From a bacterium (GTDB lineage: Bacteria > Electryoneota > RPQS01), in the NCBI GenBank assembly GCA_016721565.1, contig JADKHW010000018.1:1-39745 (forward strand): a stretch of DNA of 39,745 bases, in the 5' to 3' direction. The position numbers and the translations under genes are program-made. Position 1 is the first letter of the stretch. Each line of letters starts with the position of its first letter. This document shows positions 26,153-34,960 of the stretch, one piece after another. Below the pieces are notes generated by a model, which had not been told where the DNA came from, made no database searches, and saw nothing but the letters and a program-made list of their open reading frames with translations.

Positions 26153-27513
26153 ATGAGTGCTTTCACTAAACATCTAAAACTCTGGATTGGCATTCTCGTT
26201 GCCGCCGCTTTTGCTATGTGGGCGATGTGGGGTGAATGGAAACATTCCGATTTTGTCAAGATGCTTGGAGCTGTTGGCGCTGTGATTTCGGGCTATCTTT
26301 TCGACAAACGAAGCGAGAAGAAACGGAAGCAAGAAGAGTTCGACACACACGAAGAGCAAACAAAAACTATAACCACACGCGTTGCCCAAGAAGCGGTCTC
26401 AATTCGAGAGACAATCCGTACGGAAATACAACAGCTTGCGTTTCCGAAGGAAAACGATGATCAAATTATAGAAGAGATCGGCAAAACCCTTACTGAAACT
26501 GGAAAAGCAGTTGAAGCCCATGTACGCGCAGCCCGAGTAGCATTAAATGCAGGCCGATTTGAAGAAGCAGAACAACTTTATGATCATTTGTGTGGGATTT
26601 TTCCTGATGTTGCCGACTTACATTTCAATTTGGGATTCGTACGGAATAAGCTGGGCAAGAATCACGATGCGATCAACTCGTACGATACCGCGCACGAACT
26701 CGCGCCCAATAAGTACCAGCCACTTTACAATAAAGGCTGGAGCCTATCTACATTAGGTCGACATGAAGAGGCAATCGCAGCTTATGATGTTGCGCTCAAG
26801 TTAAGGCCAGATTTGCACCAGGCGCTTTATAACAAAGGCTGGAGCCTTGGGGCCTTAGACCGTCATGAGGAAGCTCTTGAGACTCTAGAGACAGCATTGC
26901 GCTTCAAGCCAGACAAAGACAAGCCAGAGACACTAAATAAAATAGGTGTTAGTCTTGCATCGCTTCACCGTTATGAGGAAGCAATGGCGGCTTATGACTC
27001 CGCGTTGTTACTTGACCCAAAGTATTTTGGCGTAATATATAACAAAGGCAACATGCTTTCGAAGTTAAGACGTCACGAAGAGGCAATTCTCGCTTTTGAT
27101 GAAGTACTTAAAATCAAACCGGATTATTATCACGCACTACTTAACAAGGGCAATAGCCTTGCAGATTTAGGTCGCGGAGAAGAGGCCTTAGCAGCCTACA
27201 ATTCGTTGCTTGCGATAAATCCAGTGCACCAATGTGTGCTACTCAACAAGGCAATTATTTTAATGGTATTAGGGCGCAGTGTTGAGGCAATCGAGACGAT
27301 CAACAGCGCAATAGCACTTGTACCACTAGAGGCTAAGAAATACGCAATACTTGCTCGCGCATATGCAACAGAAAATATGCGTGAGGAGATGATAAAGTCA
27401 TTAGCAACTGCGATTGAGAAGGACTCCGTTTTCAAGATGGTTGGGTTATTGAGTCCGAGTTCACCCCGTACCATTCCGACCCCGACTTCCGCAAACTCGT
27501 CGGCTTGGATTAG
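26153..27513 (+). CDS. Membrane-anchored TPR protein (frameshift near its end)
   Basis: An N-terminal hydrophobic segment (LWIGILVAAAFAMWAMWG) plus a short second one (MLGAVGAVISGYLF) precede a charged coiled linker. From about residue 120 at least eight TPR units follow (HEEAIAAYDVALKLRPDLHQ, ALYNKGWSLGALDRHEEALE). The uninterrupted frame ends at 27517 with an unrelated tail. In the adjacent frame the sequence reads VIESEFTPYHSDPDFRKLVG, then LD and TAG at 27511-27513, matching the C-terminus of the upstream TPR protein, so one base near 27440 is probably wrong. It starts 6 bp after a composite repeat. It is presumably a scaffold protein. Confidence 0.8.
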
Positions 27514-27519
27514 TTGATT

Positions 27520-27574
27520 GCGCTTTGACATTTCGATTTTGCTTGGCGCGGGCGGATTGCCATCCACCCCTACA
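27520..27574 (-). repeat. Inverted partial copy of the composite repeat
   Basis: GCGCTTTGA, then GCTTGGCGCGGGCGGATTGC and CATCCACCCCTAC, is the reverse complement of the element at 33852-33907; at least 25 consecutive bases are identical. It therefore forms an inverted pair flanking about 6.3 kb of DNA. Confidence 0.7.
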
Positions 27575-27698
27575 ATATATATGTGCTTGGTATCTCGGTA
27601 AGCGGGGCATGTGAAGACACATGCGCCGCGACATGAACTTTTCGATTTGCTTGGGGGAATTTCATGTTCATATTTTCAAATTAGCAGCGGTCATATTT

Positions 27699-28423
27699 AT
27701 GCGACACAACTTACTGGCACCAGTTCTCCGTCTATTGGTATTTGTCATTCTATGTTTCGTTTGCGGCGGTCACCAATTTCGCACTGGCGGGACCGGCAGA
27801 AGGATTATCGGGCTGCTCGATAAAGGCGTGGACCTTTCGGAGCAAGACAGTTTTGGAAGCCCTCCAGATCTTTGACAGCATTCTCGTAAGATATCCGCAA
27901 CTTGGACAGGCACATTTCAATCGTGGCGTTTGTTTGAGCGCATTAGGAAAGTATGAGGATGCACTGAAAGCTTGACGAAGCTCTGAAACTGATCCCAGAC
28001 CTTTACGAAGCACTTTACAATCGGGCTGAGTGCCTGACTTACTTGGGCGAGAAAGAGAAAGCCATCACGGCATGGGATGCCGTTCTGGTGGTTAGGCCAA
28101 ACGACGCCAACGCTTACTACTACAAAGGAATCATCCTGTATGACTTGAGCAAGTTTGAGGAAGCGCTCGCCGACTATGGGACCGCGCCAGCTCAAACCGG
28201 ACACAGCGAAGCGTGGTAGACAAGGGGCTGTGCCTTGCAGAAATGGGCAGGGCTCCCCCCACAACATGGCGGCCGCGCGGTTTGGACAAGGGCGGAAAAA
28301 GCCCGGATGCTTCAGGGCTTCAGTTTTCCATCACCAAAGACTCGGTGAATGTGGGTATGCGCTCAGGTTCTTCGTTTGAGTACTACTGACTCTGACTTTC
28401 GCAAACTTGTTGGTTCAGAATAA
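27699..28423 (+). pseudogene. Broken TPR protein, third paralogue
   Basis: An ATG at 27699 opens a signal-peptide-like start (MRHNLLAPVLRLLVFVILCF). TPR units follow in other frames: FDSILVRYPQLGQAHFNRGV, then LDEALKLIPDLYEALYNRAE and DAVLVVRPNDANAYYYKGII. The family tail TDSDFRKLVGSE with TAA at 28421-28423 closes it. At least three frame changes (near 27850, 27975 and 28190) break the gene. It is shorter than its two upstream relatives. Either real decay or sequencing error is possible. Confidence 0.65.
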
Positions 28424-28441
28424 AATTCAATTGCACTACTT

Positions 28442-29423
28442 ATGAAAGCCATTACATTCACGCGATACGGCTCGCCGGACGTTTTGAAATATGAAGACGT
28501 TCCGACGCCGACACTTGCGGACGATCAAGTCCTGGTTAAAGTTCATGCGTCGTCGGCGAATGCGGCGGATTGGCATTTGCTGCGCGCGGATCCGTTTCTC
28601 GTGCGGTTTATGTGCGGGTTTACGAAACCGCAAGCGAAGTATCAGATTCTCGGCGGCGACATCGCGGGAGTTGTTGAAGCGATTGGCAAGAACGTGACCG
28701 AATTCAAAGTCGGCGACGCGGTGTTCGGCGAAACATTTGACGACGGGTTGGGCGGTTTTGCCGAATACAAATGCGCAAGCCCCAAATATCTTGTCGCTAA
28801 ACCTGAGAGCCTTTCCTTTGAAGAAGCGGCGGCCGTTCCACTTGCTTCAGTGACAGCCTTGCATGGTTTGCGCTATATCAGCAATGTCCAACCGGGACAA
28901 AAAGTTTTAATCAACGGCGCGGCGGGCGGAGTCGGAACCTACGCGGTGCAAATCGCCAAAGCGCTCGGCGCGGAAGTCACCGCCGTGTGCAGCGCGCGCA
29001 ACCTCGAGCCAGCGCGCGAACTTGGCGCGGACCACGTCATTGATTACGCAAAAGAGAATTTCACCAAAGGCGACAAGCGCTACGACATGATTCTCTGCTA
29101 TCAACGGCTACCATCCGATTGGCGACTTCAAGCGCGTGCTCACACCGAACGGAATATACGGCATGGCCGGAGGCGGCAACAAGCTGCTCCTCGAAATCAT
29201 GTTCTACGGCCCGTTTCTCTCGATGTTCGGCAGCAAGAAGTTTAAGATGGTCGCCTCAAAACCCAGCAAAGAGAAACTGCAAGTCGTCAAAGAGCTGATC
29301 GACGCGGGCAAAGTTCGGCCCGTGATTGAAAAGCGCTATCCGCTCAAAGAAGTCCCCGACGCGATTCGCTATCTCGAAACTGGACACGCCAGAGCGAAGG
29401 TTGTAATTAACGTACGCTCCTAA
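28442..29423 (+). CDS. Zinc-independent MDR oxidoreductase, quinone-reductase-like (1), one frameshift
   Basis: The product begins MKAITFTRYGSPDVLKYEDV and carries the MDR catalytic-domain pattern VLVKVHASSANAADWHLLRA. The Rossmann NADP motif is LINGAAGGVGTYAVQIAKAL, followed by DHVIDYAKENFTKGDKRYD. At about 29095 the frame shifts and continues in the next frame (HPIGDFKRVLTPNG, in frame with 29136-29423), ending GHARAKVVINVRS. The family is quinone oxidoreductase/zeta-crystallin-like, lacking zinc ligands. It has an adjacent tandem paralogue with about the same length and order of motifs. The substrate is unknown. Confidence 0.87.
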
Positions 29424-29477
29424 CTCACACTCGCTTCTAAATCTAATCTCCCTTGTCTATCAAACAAAGGTGCACAT

Positions 29478-30455
29478 TTGAAAGCTATTACAAACGCAAA
29501 GTACGGGTCACCCGATGTACTCGAACTGAAAGAAGTTGTCAAACCCGTTCCCAAGGAAGATGAAGTCTTAATAAGGGTTCATGCGGCTTCGGCGAATGCA
29601 GGAGACTGGCATATTCTGCGCGGCTCGCCGTTCATAATGCGGCTGGTGGGATTTGGCTTGTTTAAGCCGAAGTACACAATTCTCGGAACCGACGTCGCCG
29701 GAACTATTGAATCTGTGGGCAATAGTGTCAGACAATTCAAAGTCGGAGACGAAGTATTTGGAGATTTATCTCAGAACGGTTTTGGCGGCTATGCTGAATA
29801 TGTATGCACGCGCGAGAATTCTATTGCCCTGAAACCCGCCAATATTTCTTTTGAAGAAGCAGCGGCAGTACCGACGGCTGCGGTTACCGCGCTACAAGGT
29901 CTGCGCGACCACGGCAAGATTGAAGCTGGACAAAAAGTGTTGGTCAATGGCGCATCGGGCGGGATCGGAACTTTTGCGGTGCAGCTTGCCAAAGCGTTTG
30001 GCGCTGAAGTGACTGCCGTATGCAGCACGAAGAATCTCGAAATGGTGCGCTCGATTGGCGCAGATCACACGGTTGATTACACCAAAGAGAACTTCACGAA
30101 AAGCGGTAAGCAATACGATCTGATTTTAGCTGCAAACGGTTATCATCCGATTTCAGATTACAAGCGCGCGCTGACAGACAACGGAAGATATGTCATGACG
30201 GGTGGCGCGACGAAGCAGATGTTTGAAGCGATGTTGCTTGGGCCGTGGATCTCAATGACCGGAAGGAAGAAGATGAGCAACTCGATGATTAAGCCGAATC
30301 AAAAGGATTTGGAATTCTTAAAAGAGCTTCTTGAAGCAGGTAAAGTTAAACCCGTGATTGTAAAACGCTACAAGCTTAGCGAAGTTGCTGAAGCTGTGCG
30401 CTATGTGGAATCCGGACACGCGCAAGGGAAAGTCGTTATCAACGTATGCTCCTAA
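29478..30455 (+). CDS. Zinc-independent MDR oxidoreductase, quinone-reductase-like (2)
   Basis: This intact 325-residue paralogue of the preceding gene begins (TTG start) KAITNAKYGSPDVLELKEVV. The nucleotide-binding motif is VLVNGASGGIGTFAVQLAKA and the C-terminus GHAQGKVVINVCS. The two copies share order and many residues (e.g. ADWHLLR/GDWHILR), showing a tandem duplication followed by divergence. Its 3' end overlaps the cstA start by 10 bp, suggesting co-translation with cstA. Function is inferred only at family level: NAD(P)H-dependent reduction of quinones or enones. Confidence 0.92.
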   Translation: MKAITNAKYGSPDVLELKEVVKPVPKEDEVLIRVHAASANAGDWHILRGSPFIMRLVGFGLFKPKYTILGTDVAGTIESVGNSVRQFKVGDEVFGDLSQNGFGGYAEYVCTRENSIALKPANISFEEAAAVPTAAVTALQGLRDHGKIEAGQKVLVNGASGGIGTFAVQLAKAFGAEVTAVCSTKNLEMVRSIGADHTVDYTKENFTKSGKQYDLILAANGYHPISDYKRALTDNGRYVMTGGATKQMFEAMLLGPWISMTGRKKMSNSMIKPNQKDLEFLKELLEAGKVKPVIVKRYKLSEVAEAVRYVESGHAQGKVVINVCS

Positions 30456-32149
30456 CCATCATCCTCTCCTCCGCGATAATTTTGCTCGTCGCGTACAAAA
30501 CGTACGGGAGCTTTCTCGCGCGCTTGCTGAAACTCGATCCGAACGTGAAAACACCGGCGGTGGAACTCAACGACGGTGTGGATTACGATCCGATTGACTG
30601 GAAGTTCCTGATGAGTCAGCACTTCTCGGCGATCGCGGCGGCGGGGCCGATTGTCGGACCGATTGTGGCGGGGATGATGTTTGGTTGGCTGCCGACGCTG
30701 ATTTGGATTTTGCTCGGCGCGATTTTTATCGGCGGCATTCACGATTTCGGTTCGCTCGTGGCCTCGATTCGGCATAAGGCGCGCTCGATTGCCGAAGTGG
30801 TGCGCGAACACATGACGCGCCGTAGCTACTTGTTATTCCTCACGTTCGTGTGGATTGCGCTCATCTATATTATTGTCGCGTTCGCCGATATCGTAGCCGG
30901 GAGTTTTGTGGGCAACATCACCTTAGAGAATGGCCAAGCAGTCAGCGGCGCGGGCATCGCTACCTCGTCGCTCTTGTATCTCGCCCTACCGATTGTGATG
31001 GCGTTCGTGTTAAGGTGGACCAAGCTCTCGTTGCTCACAACCACGTTGATTTTCTTGCCGTTGGTCGGTGCGGCGATCTGGTTCGGGCAGTATCTTCCGC
31101 TTGATTTGGCGGGTTGGTTCGGGCTGTCGGACCTTATCGCGCAAAAAGTCTGGGTCGTCGCTCTCCTTATATATTGTTTCGTCGCGGCGGTCGCACCGAT
31201 GTGGCTTTTGCTCCAACCGCGTGGACACCTCGGCGGCTTCTTCCTGTTCGCGGCCTTGATTGCAGGTGCGGCGGGGGTGCTTTTCAGCGGCAGCGAGATT
31301 CAATACCCGGCGTTTGTGGCGTGGAACGTTCCCACCGGCGCGGGCGTGGCCTCGCTCTTTCCGATTTTGTTTATCACCGTTGCCTGCGGCGCGTGCTCGG
31401 GATTTCACTCGATCATCGCCTCGGGCACCAGCTCGAAGCAATTGAAAAACGAACTCGACGCCAAGAAAGTCGGCTACGGCGCGATGTTACTCGAAGCGAT
31501 GGTCGCGGTCGTCTCGCTCGCGTGTGTGATGATTCTCTCGAAAGAAGCCGTCGCCAATCTCGGCGGCAAACCGAATTTCATCTACGCACTCGGGCTGGGC
31601 AAGTTCATGGAGGTCTTTGGCATTCCGGCGAGCTTCGGCGTGCTGTTCGGGTTGATGGCGTTCACGACGTTTGTGTATGACACGCTCGACGTGTGCACAC
31701 GCTTGGGCCGTTACATCTTGCAAGAACTCACCGGATGGCAAGGTGCGTTTGGCCGCTACTTCGCCACCGCGTTAACCGCGTTCGTGCCGCTCTTCTTCGT
31801 GATGCAAACCGCAAAAGACGCAAGCGGCAACGTCATTCCGAGCTGGCGCGTGTTCTGGCCGCTGTTCGGAGCAAGCAATCAACTGCTCGCGGCGATTGGA
31901 CTCTTGGGCATCACGGTCTGGCTGCATCGCACCTACAAAGCTAAGTGGGTTTGGTACGTCGCCGGAATTCCCACGCTCATCATGTATATCATGAGCGGCT
32001 GGGCCTTGTTACAATATGTTTCTCGAGGATTTGTCGCGGCATCAGGCTTCGCGCTGCCAACCAATTTCGTGCCGTGGGTCGCACTCGTGTTAATTGTGCT
32101 CGCAGTAATGCTATTATGGGAAGCCATAAAAGTGTTTTCAAAACCCAGC

Positions 32150-32152
<3 letters not shown>
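30446..32152 (+). CDS. cstA: Carbon starvation protein CstA (peptide transporter family)
   Basis: About 568 residues are clearly coding. The product is a multi-pass membrane protein with the CstA signatures DYDPIDWKFLMSQHFSAIAA, GPIVGPIVAGMMFGWLPTLI, IFIGGIHDFGSLVASIRHKA and CGACSGFHSIIASGTSSKQL. Around fifteen hydrophobic segments are evident. It is the short CstA form. Family members import peptides or pyruvate under carbon limitation. The last reliable coding is near KVFSKPSG; after that the frame runs into a G/C-only tract, so the true C-terminus is uncertain. The start overlaps the MDR gene by 10 bp. Confidence 0.93.
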
Positions 32153-32680
<528 letters not shown>

Positions 32681-32709
32681 TAGCGCCAGCTAGGTCCAGC
32701 GCTCGCTGG

Positions 32710-32725
32710 TGTTTCACGTGGAGCA
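32710..32725. promoter_or_regulatory. parS-like site (two mismatches)
   Basis: TGTTTCACGTGGAGCA differs at two positions from the perfect palindrome TGTTTCACGTGAAACA found twice near mnmG/rsmG. It lies in the gap before the TfoX-N gene and could be a weaker ParB site. Confidence 0.5.
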
Positions 32726-32757
32726 ATCTGCTTTTTTTCCCATTTCCAATTTTAGAT

Positions 32758-33132
32758 ATGTCCCTCAACCAAGACATCCTCGACTACTACACCGAACGTC
32801 TCTCGTTACTTGGCAAAATCAATGTAAAGAGAATGTTCGGCGGCGCGGGTTTCTACATGAACGGTCGCATGTTCGCGTTGACCGACGGCGACATGATCTA
32901 TCTGAAGGCCGACGAAGAGAATCGCGCGCGCTTCGTGTCGCGCAAGATGGAACAGTTCGCGCCCTTTGAAGACAAGCCCGAGATGCGCATGCACTATTAC
33001 TCCTTGTCTTCTGAGGATTTGGAAGATGACGACGCGCTCCGCGAACTTGGCAAGCTTGCGATTGAAGCCTCAACCCGCGCCGCCGCAAAAAAGAAAAGCT
33101 CGGGGGCAAAGAGAGCGAAAACAAAGAAATGA
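32758..33132 (+). CDS. TfoX N-terminal domain protein
   Basis: The 124-residue product from ATG 32758 begins MSLNQDILDYYTERLSLLGK and contains the TfoX_N hallmark NVKRMFGGAGFYMNGRMFAL, then DGDMIYLKADEENRARF and MRMHYYSLSSEDLEDDDALR. It ends in a lysine-rich tail (KKKSSGAKRAKTKK), consistent with nucleic-acid contact. In gamma-proteobacteria TfoX is a competence regulator; stand-alone N-domain proteins have unknown roles. It is preceded by an ATTTCCAATTTT leader motif instead of a Shine-Dalgarno. It is probably a single-gene unit. Confidence 0.88.
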   Translation: MSLNQDILDYYTERLSLLGKINVKRMFGGAGFYMNGRMFALTDGDMIYLKADEENRARFVSRKMEQFAPFEDKPEMRMHYYSLSSEDLEDDDALRELGKLAIEASTRAAAKKKSSGAKRAKTKK

Positions 33133-33230
33133 GGTCTCCCCAATTGTCGGATGGGGGATTAAGCGAAGTGCTACTGAAAGTAGCCCCGACGAGAATCTGT
33201 GAAGATAGGATGAATATTTAGAGAAAACGT

Positions 33231-33917
33231 ATGAACACACTTGCGTGGATGATTAGTTTGCTGATTTCCGTGAGCATCGCACGCGGTGCGGATTGGCACC
33301 TGTTGCGGGACAGAAATTCGTTTTGCGTGTCCGATCGCGGACTGGTTTATGTGGATGTCGAATCGTTCAGCGTATTGGAAGACGGCATCGTGAAGGCGTG
33401 GATCAAATACGAACCGCCGGCGGATATGCGTGCGGAAGCGCGTAGCGCATTGATTGCGGCTCGCAGACAGCGCCGGGAGTCCATCACCGGATTTGATAAT
33501 TGGGGTTACGATTTGGAGTTAATCAAGTGGGACTGCGTAACCGAGCGCTCGTGTGTGCTTGAGACCAGTTGCCGCGACATTCAAGGCGGCGAGCTTGAAA
33601 ACTATCGCTACTTTGACGAAGAGTGGGAAATGGCTCTACCCGGTTCGATGAGCAGTTGCATAATCAAAAGCATCTGCGAAGTCGGCGGCATGGTGAGCAT
33701 GGGCCCCAAGATACTTAACTCGCGGCGGCAGGTGTCCTTTCCTACCTGCCCGCCGATACCAAGCGCGTTGTCATCCACCTTCCCTAAGGATCCGCCAAGC
33801 AAATCGAGAATGAGGCCCCCCAACGAGCGTTTACAGATCGCAGATATTTATGTAAGGGCGGATGGCAATCCGCCCGCGCCAAGCAGTACCAAGTATCAAA
33901 GCGCGTCGTCATCCTGA
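33231..33917 (+). CDS. Secreted protein resembling surface-adhesin E family, with a repeat-derived tail
   Basis: A signal peptide (MNTLAWMISLLISVSIARGA) precedes a domain with ADWHLLRDRNSFCVSDRGLV, VYVDVESFSVLEDGIVKAWI and DLELIKWDCVTERSCVLETS. The pattern 'W..l.......yvD..s......v.vW.k' fits the Adhesin_E (protein E-like) family, where a small beta-sandwich is attached to the cell surface. Residues after about 160 (KILNSRRQVSFPTCPP onward) are translated from the intergenic repeat, so the natural stop has been lost or lies at about 33715 in another frame. No neighbour suggests a specific role. Confidence 0.6.
   Translation: MNTLAWMISLLISVSIARGADWHLLRDRNSFCVSDRGLVYVDVESFSVLEDGIVKAWIKYEPPADMRAEARSALIAARRQRRESITGFDNWGYDLELIKWDCVTERSCVLETSCRDIQGGELENYRYFDEEWEMALPGSMSSCIIKSICEVGGMVSMGPKILNSRRQVSFPTCPPIPSALSSTFPKDPPSKSRMRPPNERLQIADIYVRADGNPPAPSSTKYQSASSS
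33723..33806 (+). repeat. Composite intergenic repeat, copy 3
   Basis: GGCGGCAGGTGTCC and ACCTGCCCGCCG form a stem-loop, followed by ATACCAAGCGCGTTGTCATCC and AAGGATCCGCCAAGCAAAT. The block order is the same as at 13834-13920. It overlaps the 3' end of the adhesin-like reading frame. Confidence 0.6.
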
Positions 33918-34000
33918 ATGTAGCGAAGCGGAATGAAGGACCCCTCTGGAAATTCTGCGGCCTTCATTTCTGTCATCCTTTGTAAGGATCTACTTAGGCA
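33852..34000 (+). repeat. Composite intergenic repeat, copy 4 (upstream of abi gene)
   Basis: GTAAGGGCGGATGGCAATCC and GCCCGCGCCAAGC, then CAAAGCGCGTCGTCATCCTG, GGCCTTCATTTCTGTCATCC and AAGGATCTACTTAGGCAAAT, ending about 16 bp before the next start. The left part is inverted relative to the copy at 27520-27574. Confidence 0.65.
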
Positions 34001-34016
34001 AATAGAGAATTATGCA

Positions 34017-34826
34017 ATGTCAGATCTAAATCCACTTGAAAAGACAAACCTCGAGAAACTGTTTGAAATGAGCGGTGGTTACGTGTTGAATTTTAGTAAT
34101 CGTACTTTTGCTGATTTCATTATTGAGAGTGTTGGGATCGACATTTATACTGAAAAATACAGTTCATACGGCGAGTCTAAGGCAAACAGGTTGCGGTGCT
34201 TTTGGGCAAATGAATCAAACTCAAACATTGGCAAACTTCTTAGCGACCTGATAATGTATTATGAACAAGAGTGTAGTTCACCTGACAAGGCAAGTCGACT
34301 CGAACAATGCAGGAAGATAGTGGTTCGGCTCAAACAGAATTCTCCAATGGACCATGTCGAAAGGCTGAGCGAACACATAAATTCTAACAATGTGGAGAAG
34401 ATCATAAACTCCTTGCGCGATGCAGTTCAACGAAACGAACCCGAGTCGGCAATTGACAGGCTGCACACGCTTGTTCTTGCGTTTGCGCGCGAGCGGTGTG
34501 ACACGCACGGGGTATTGCACAACAAGGGCGAGCCGCTACATAGTGTGTTTGGAAAGTACGTGAATCGTCTAAACGAGAAAGGGCTTGTTGAGTCCAAAAT
34601 GGCTCGAACAATCCTAAAAGAAAGCGTCAAGCTCTTTGACACATTCAACGACGTTAGGAATAACTTCAGCGCGGCACACGCCACTCAGCTACTCACGCAG
34701 GCAGAGGGCTATCTAATTCTTGGTTGGGTTCGAGGCACACTTGATTTCGTGCTTTCCGTTGATAGTGTCGAAGAAAAGATAAATCAGGCAGGTTCAACCA
34801 TAGACTGGGACGACTTACCCTTCTGA
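34017..34826 (+). CDS. Abortive infection (Abi_C) family protein
   Basis: The ATG at 34017 (MSDLNPLEKTNLEKLFEMSG) is preferred over the open frame beginning at 33933, which covers repeat sequence; this gives 269 residues. The C-terminal half carries AIDRLHTLVLAFARERCDTH and ESVKLFDTFNDVRNNFSAAH, then ATQLLTQAEGYLILGWVRG. This is the pattern of the Abi_C domain found in AbiJ-like phage-defence proteins, often HEPN-related (R-N-x5-H is visible as RNNFSAAH). The N-terminal half is unrecognised. No partner gene is adjacent. It lies between a repeat and mnmG, suggesting insertion. A defence role is inferred from the family. Confidence 0.75.
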   Translation: MSDLNPLEKTNLEKLFEMSGGYVLNFSNRTFADFIIESVGIDIYTEKYSSYGESKANRLRCFWANESNSNIGKLLSDLIMYYEQECSSPDKASRLEQCRKIVVRLKQNSPMDHVERLSEHINSNNVEKIINSLRDAVQRNEPESAIDRLHTLVLAFARERCDTHGVLHNKGEPLHSVFGKYVNRLNEKGLVESKMARTILKESVKLFDTFNDVRNNFSAAHATQLLTQAEGYLILGWVRGTLDFVLSVDSVEEKINQAGSTIDWDDLPF

Positions 34827-34960
34827 TAATCCACAACAACCTGTTAAATCACTCTCTGCACTCAATTTAGCAAATATCTGAGAGCACACGTATAATCTGC
34901 TCGCGCGACAACAAACTCTTCTCAAACAACTCATTGTACTCGACTTAGCAAGAAAAACGG
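34827..34960 (+). promoter_or_regulatory. mnmG upstream region with a -10 box and a DnaA-box-like site
   Basis: TATAAT at 34891-34896 is a perfect -10 hexamer, but its -35 (TTAGCA, 18 bp away) is weak. TAATCCACA at 34827-34835 has one mismatch to TTATCCACA. No coding region is present. Confidence 0.45.

Noticed and set aside
26500..27400. Regularly spaced repeats that could suggest a CRISPR array
   Set aside because: The roughly 102-bp period is that of TPR codons in a continuous reading frame; there are no identical direct repeats with unique spacers.
33231..33917. Treating the full 228-residue frame as one native protein
   Set aside because: The last third is translated from two copies of the intergenic repeat, so only about the first 160 residues are credible.
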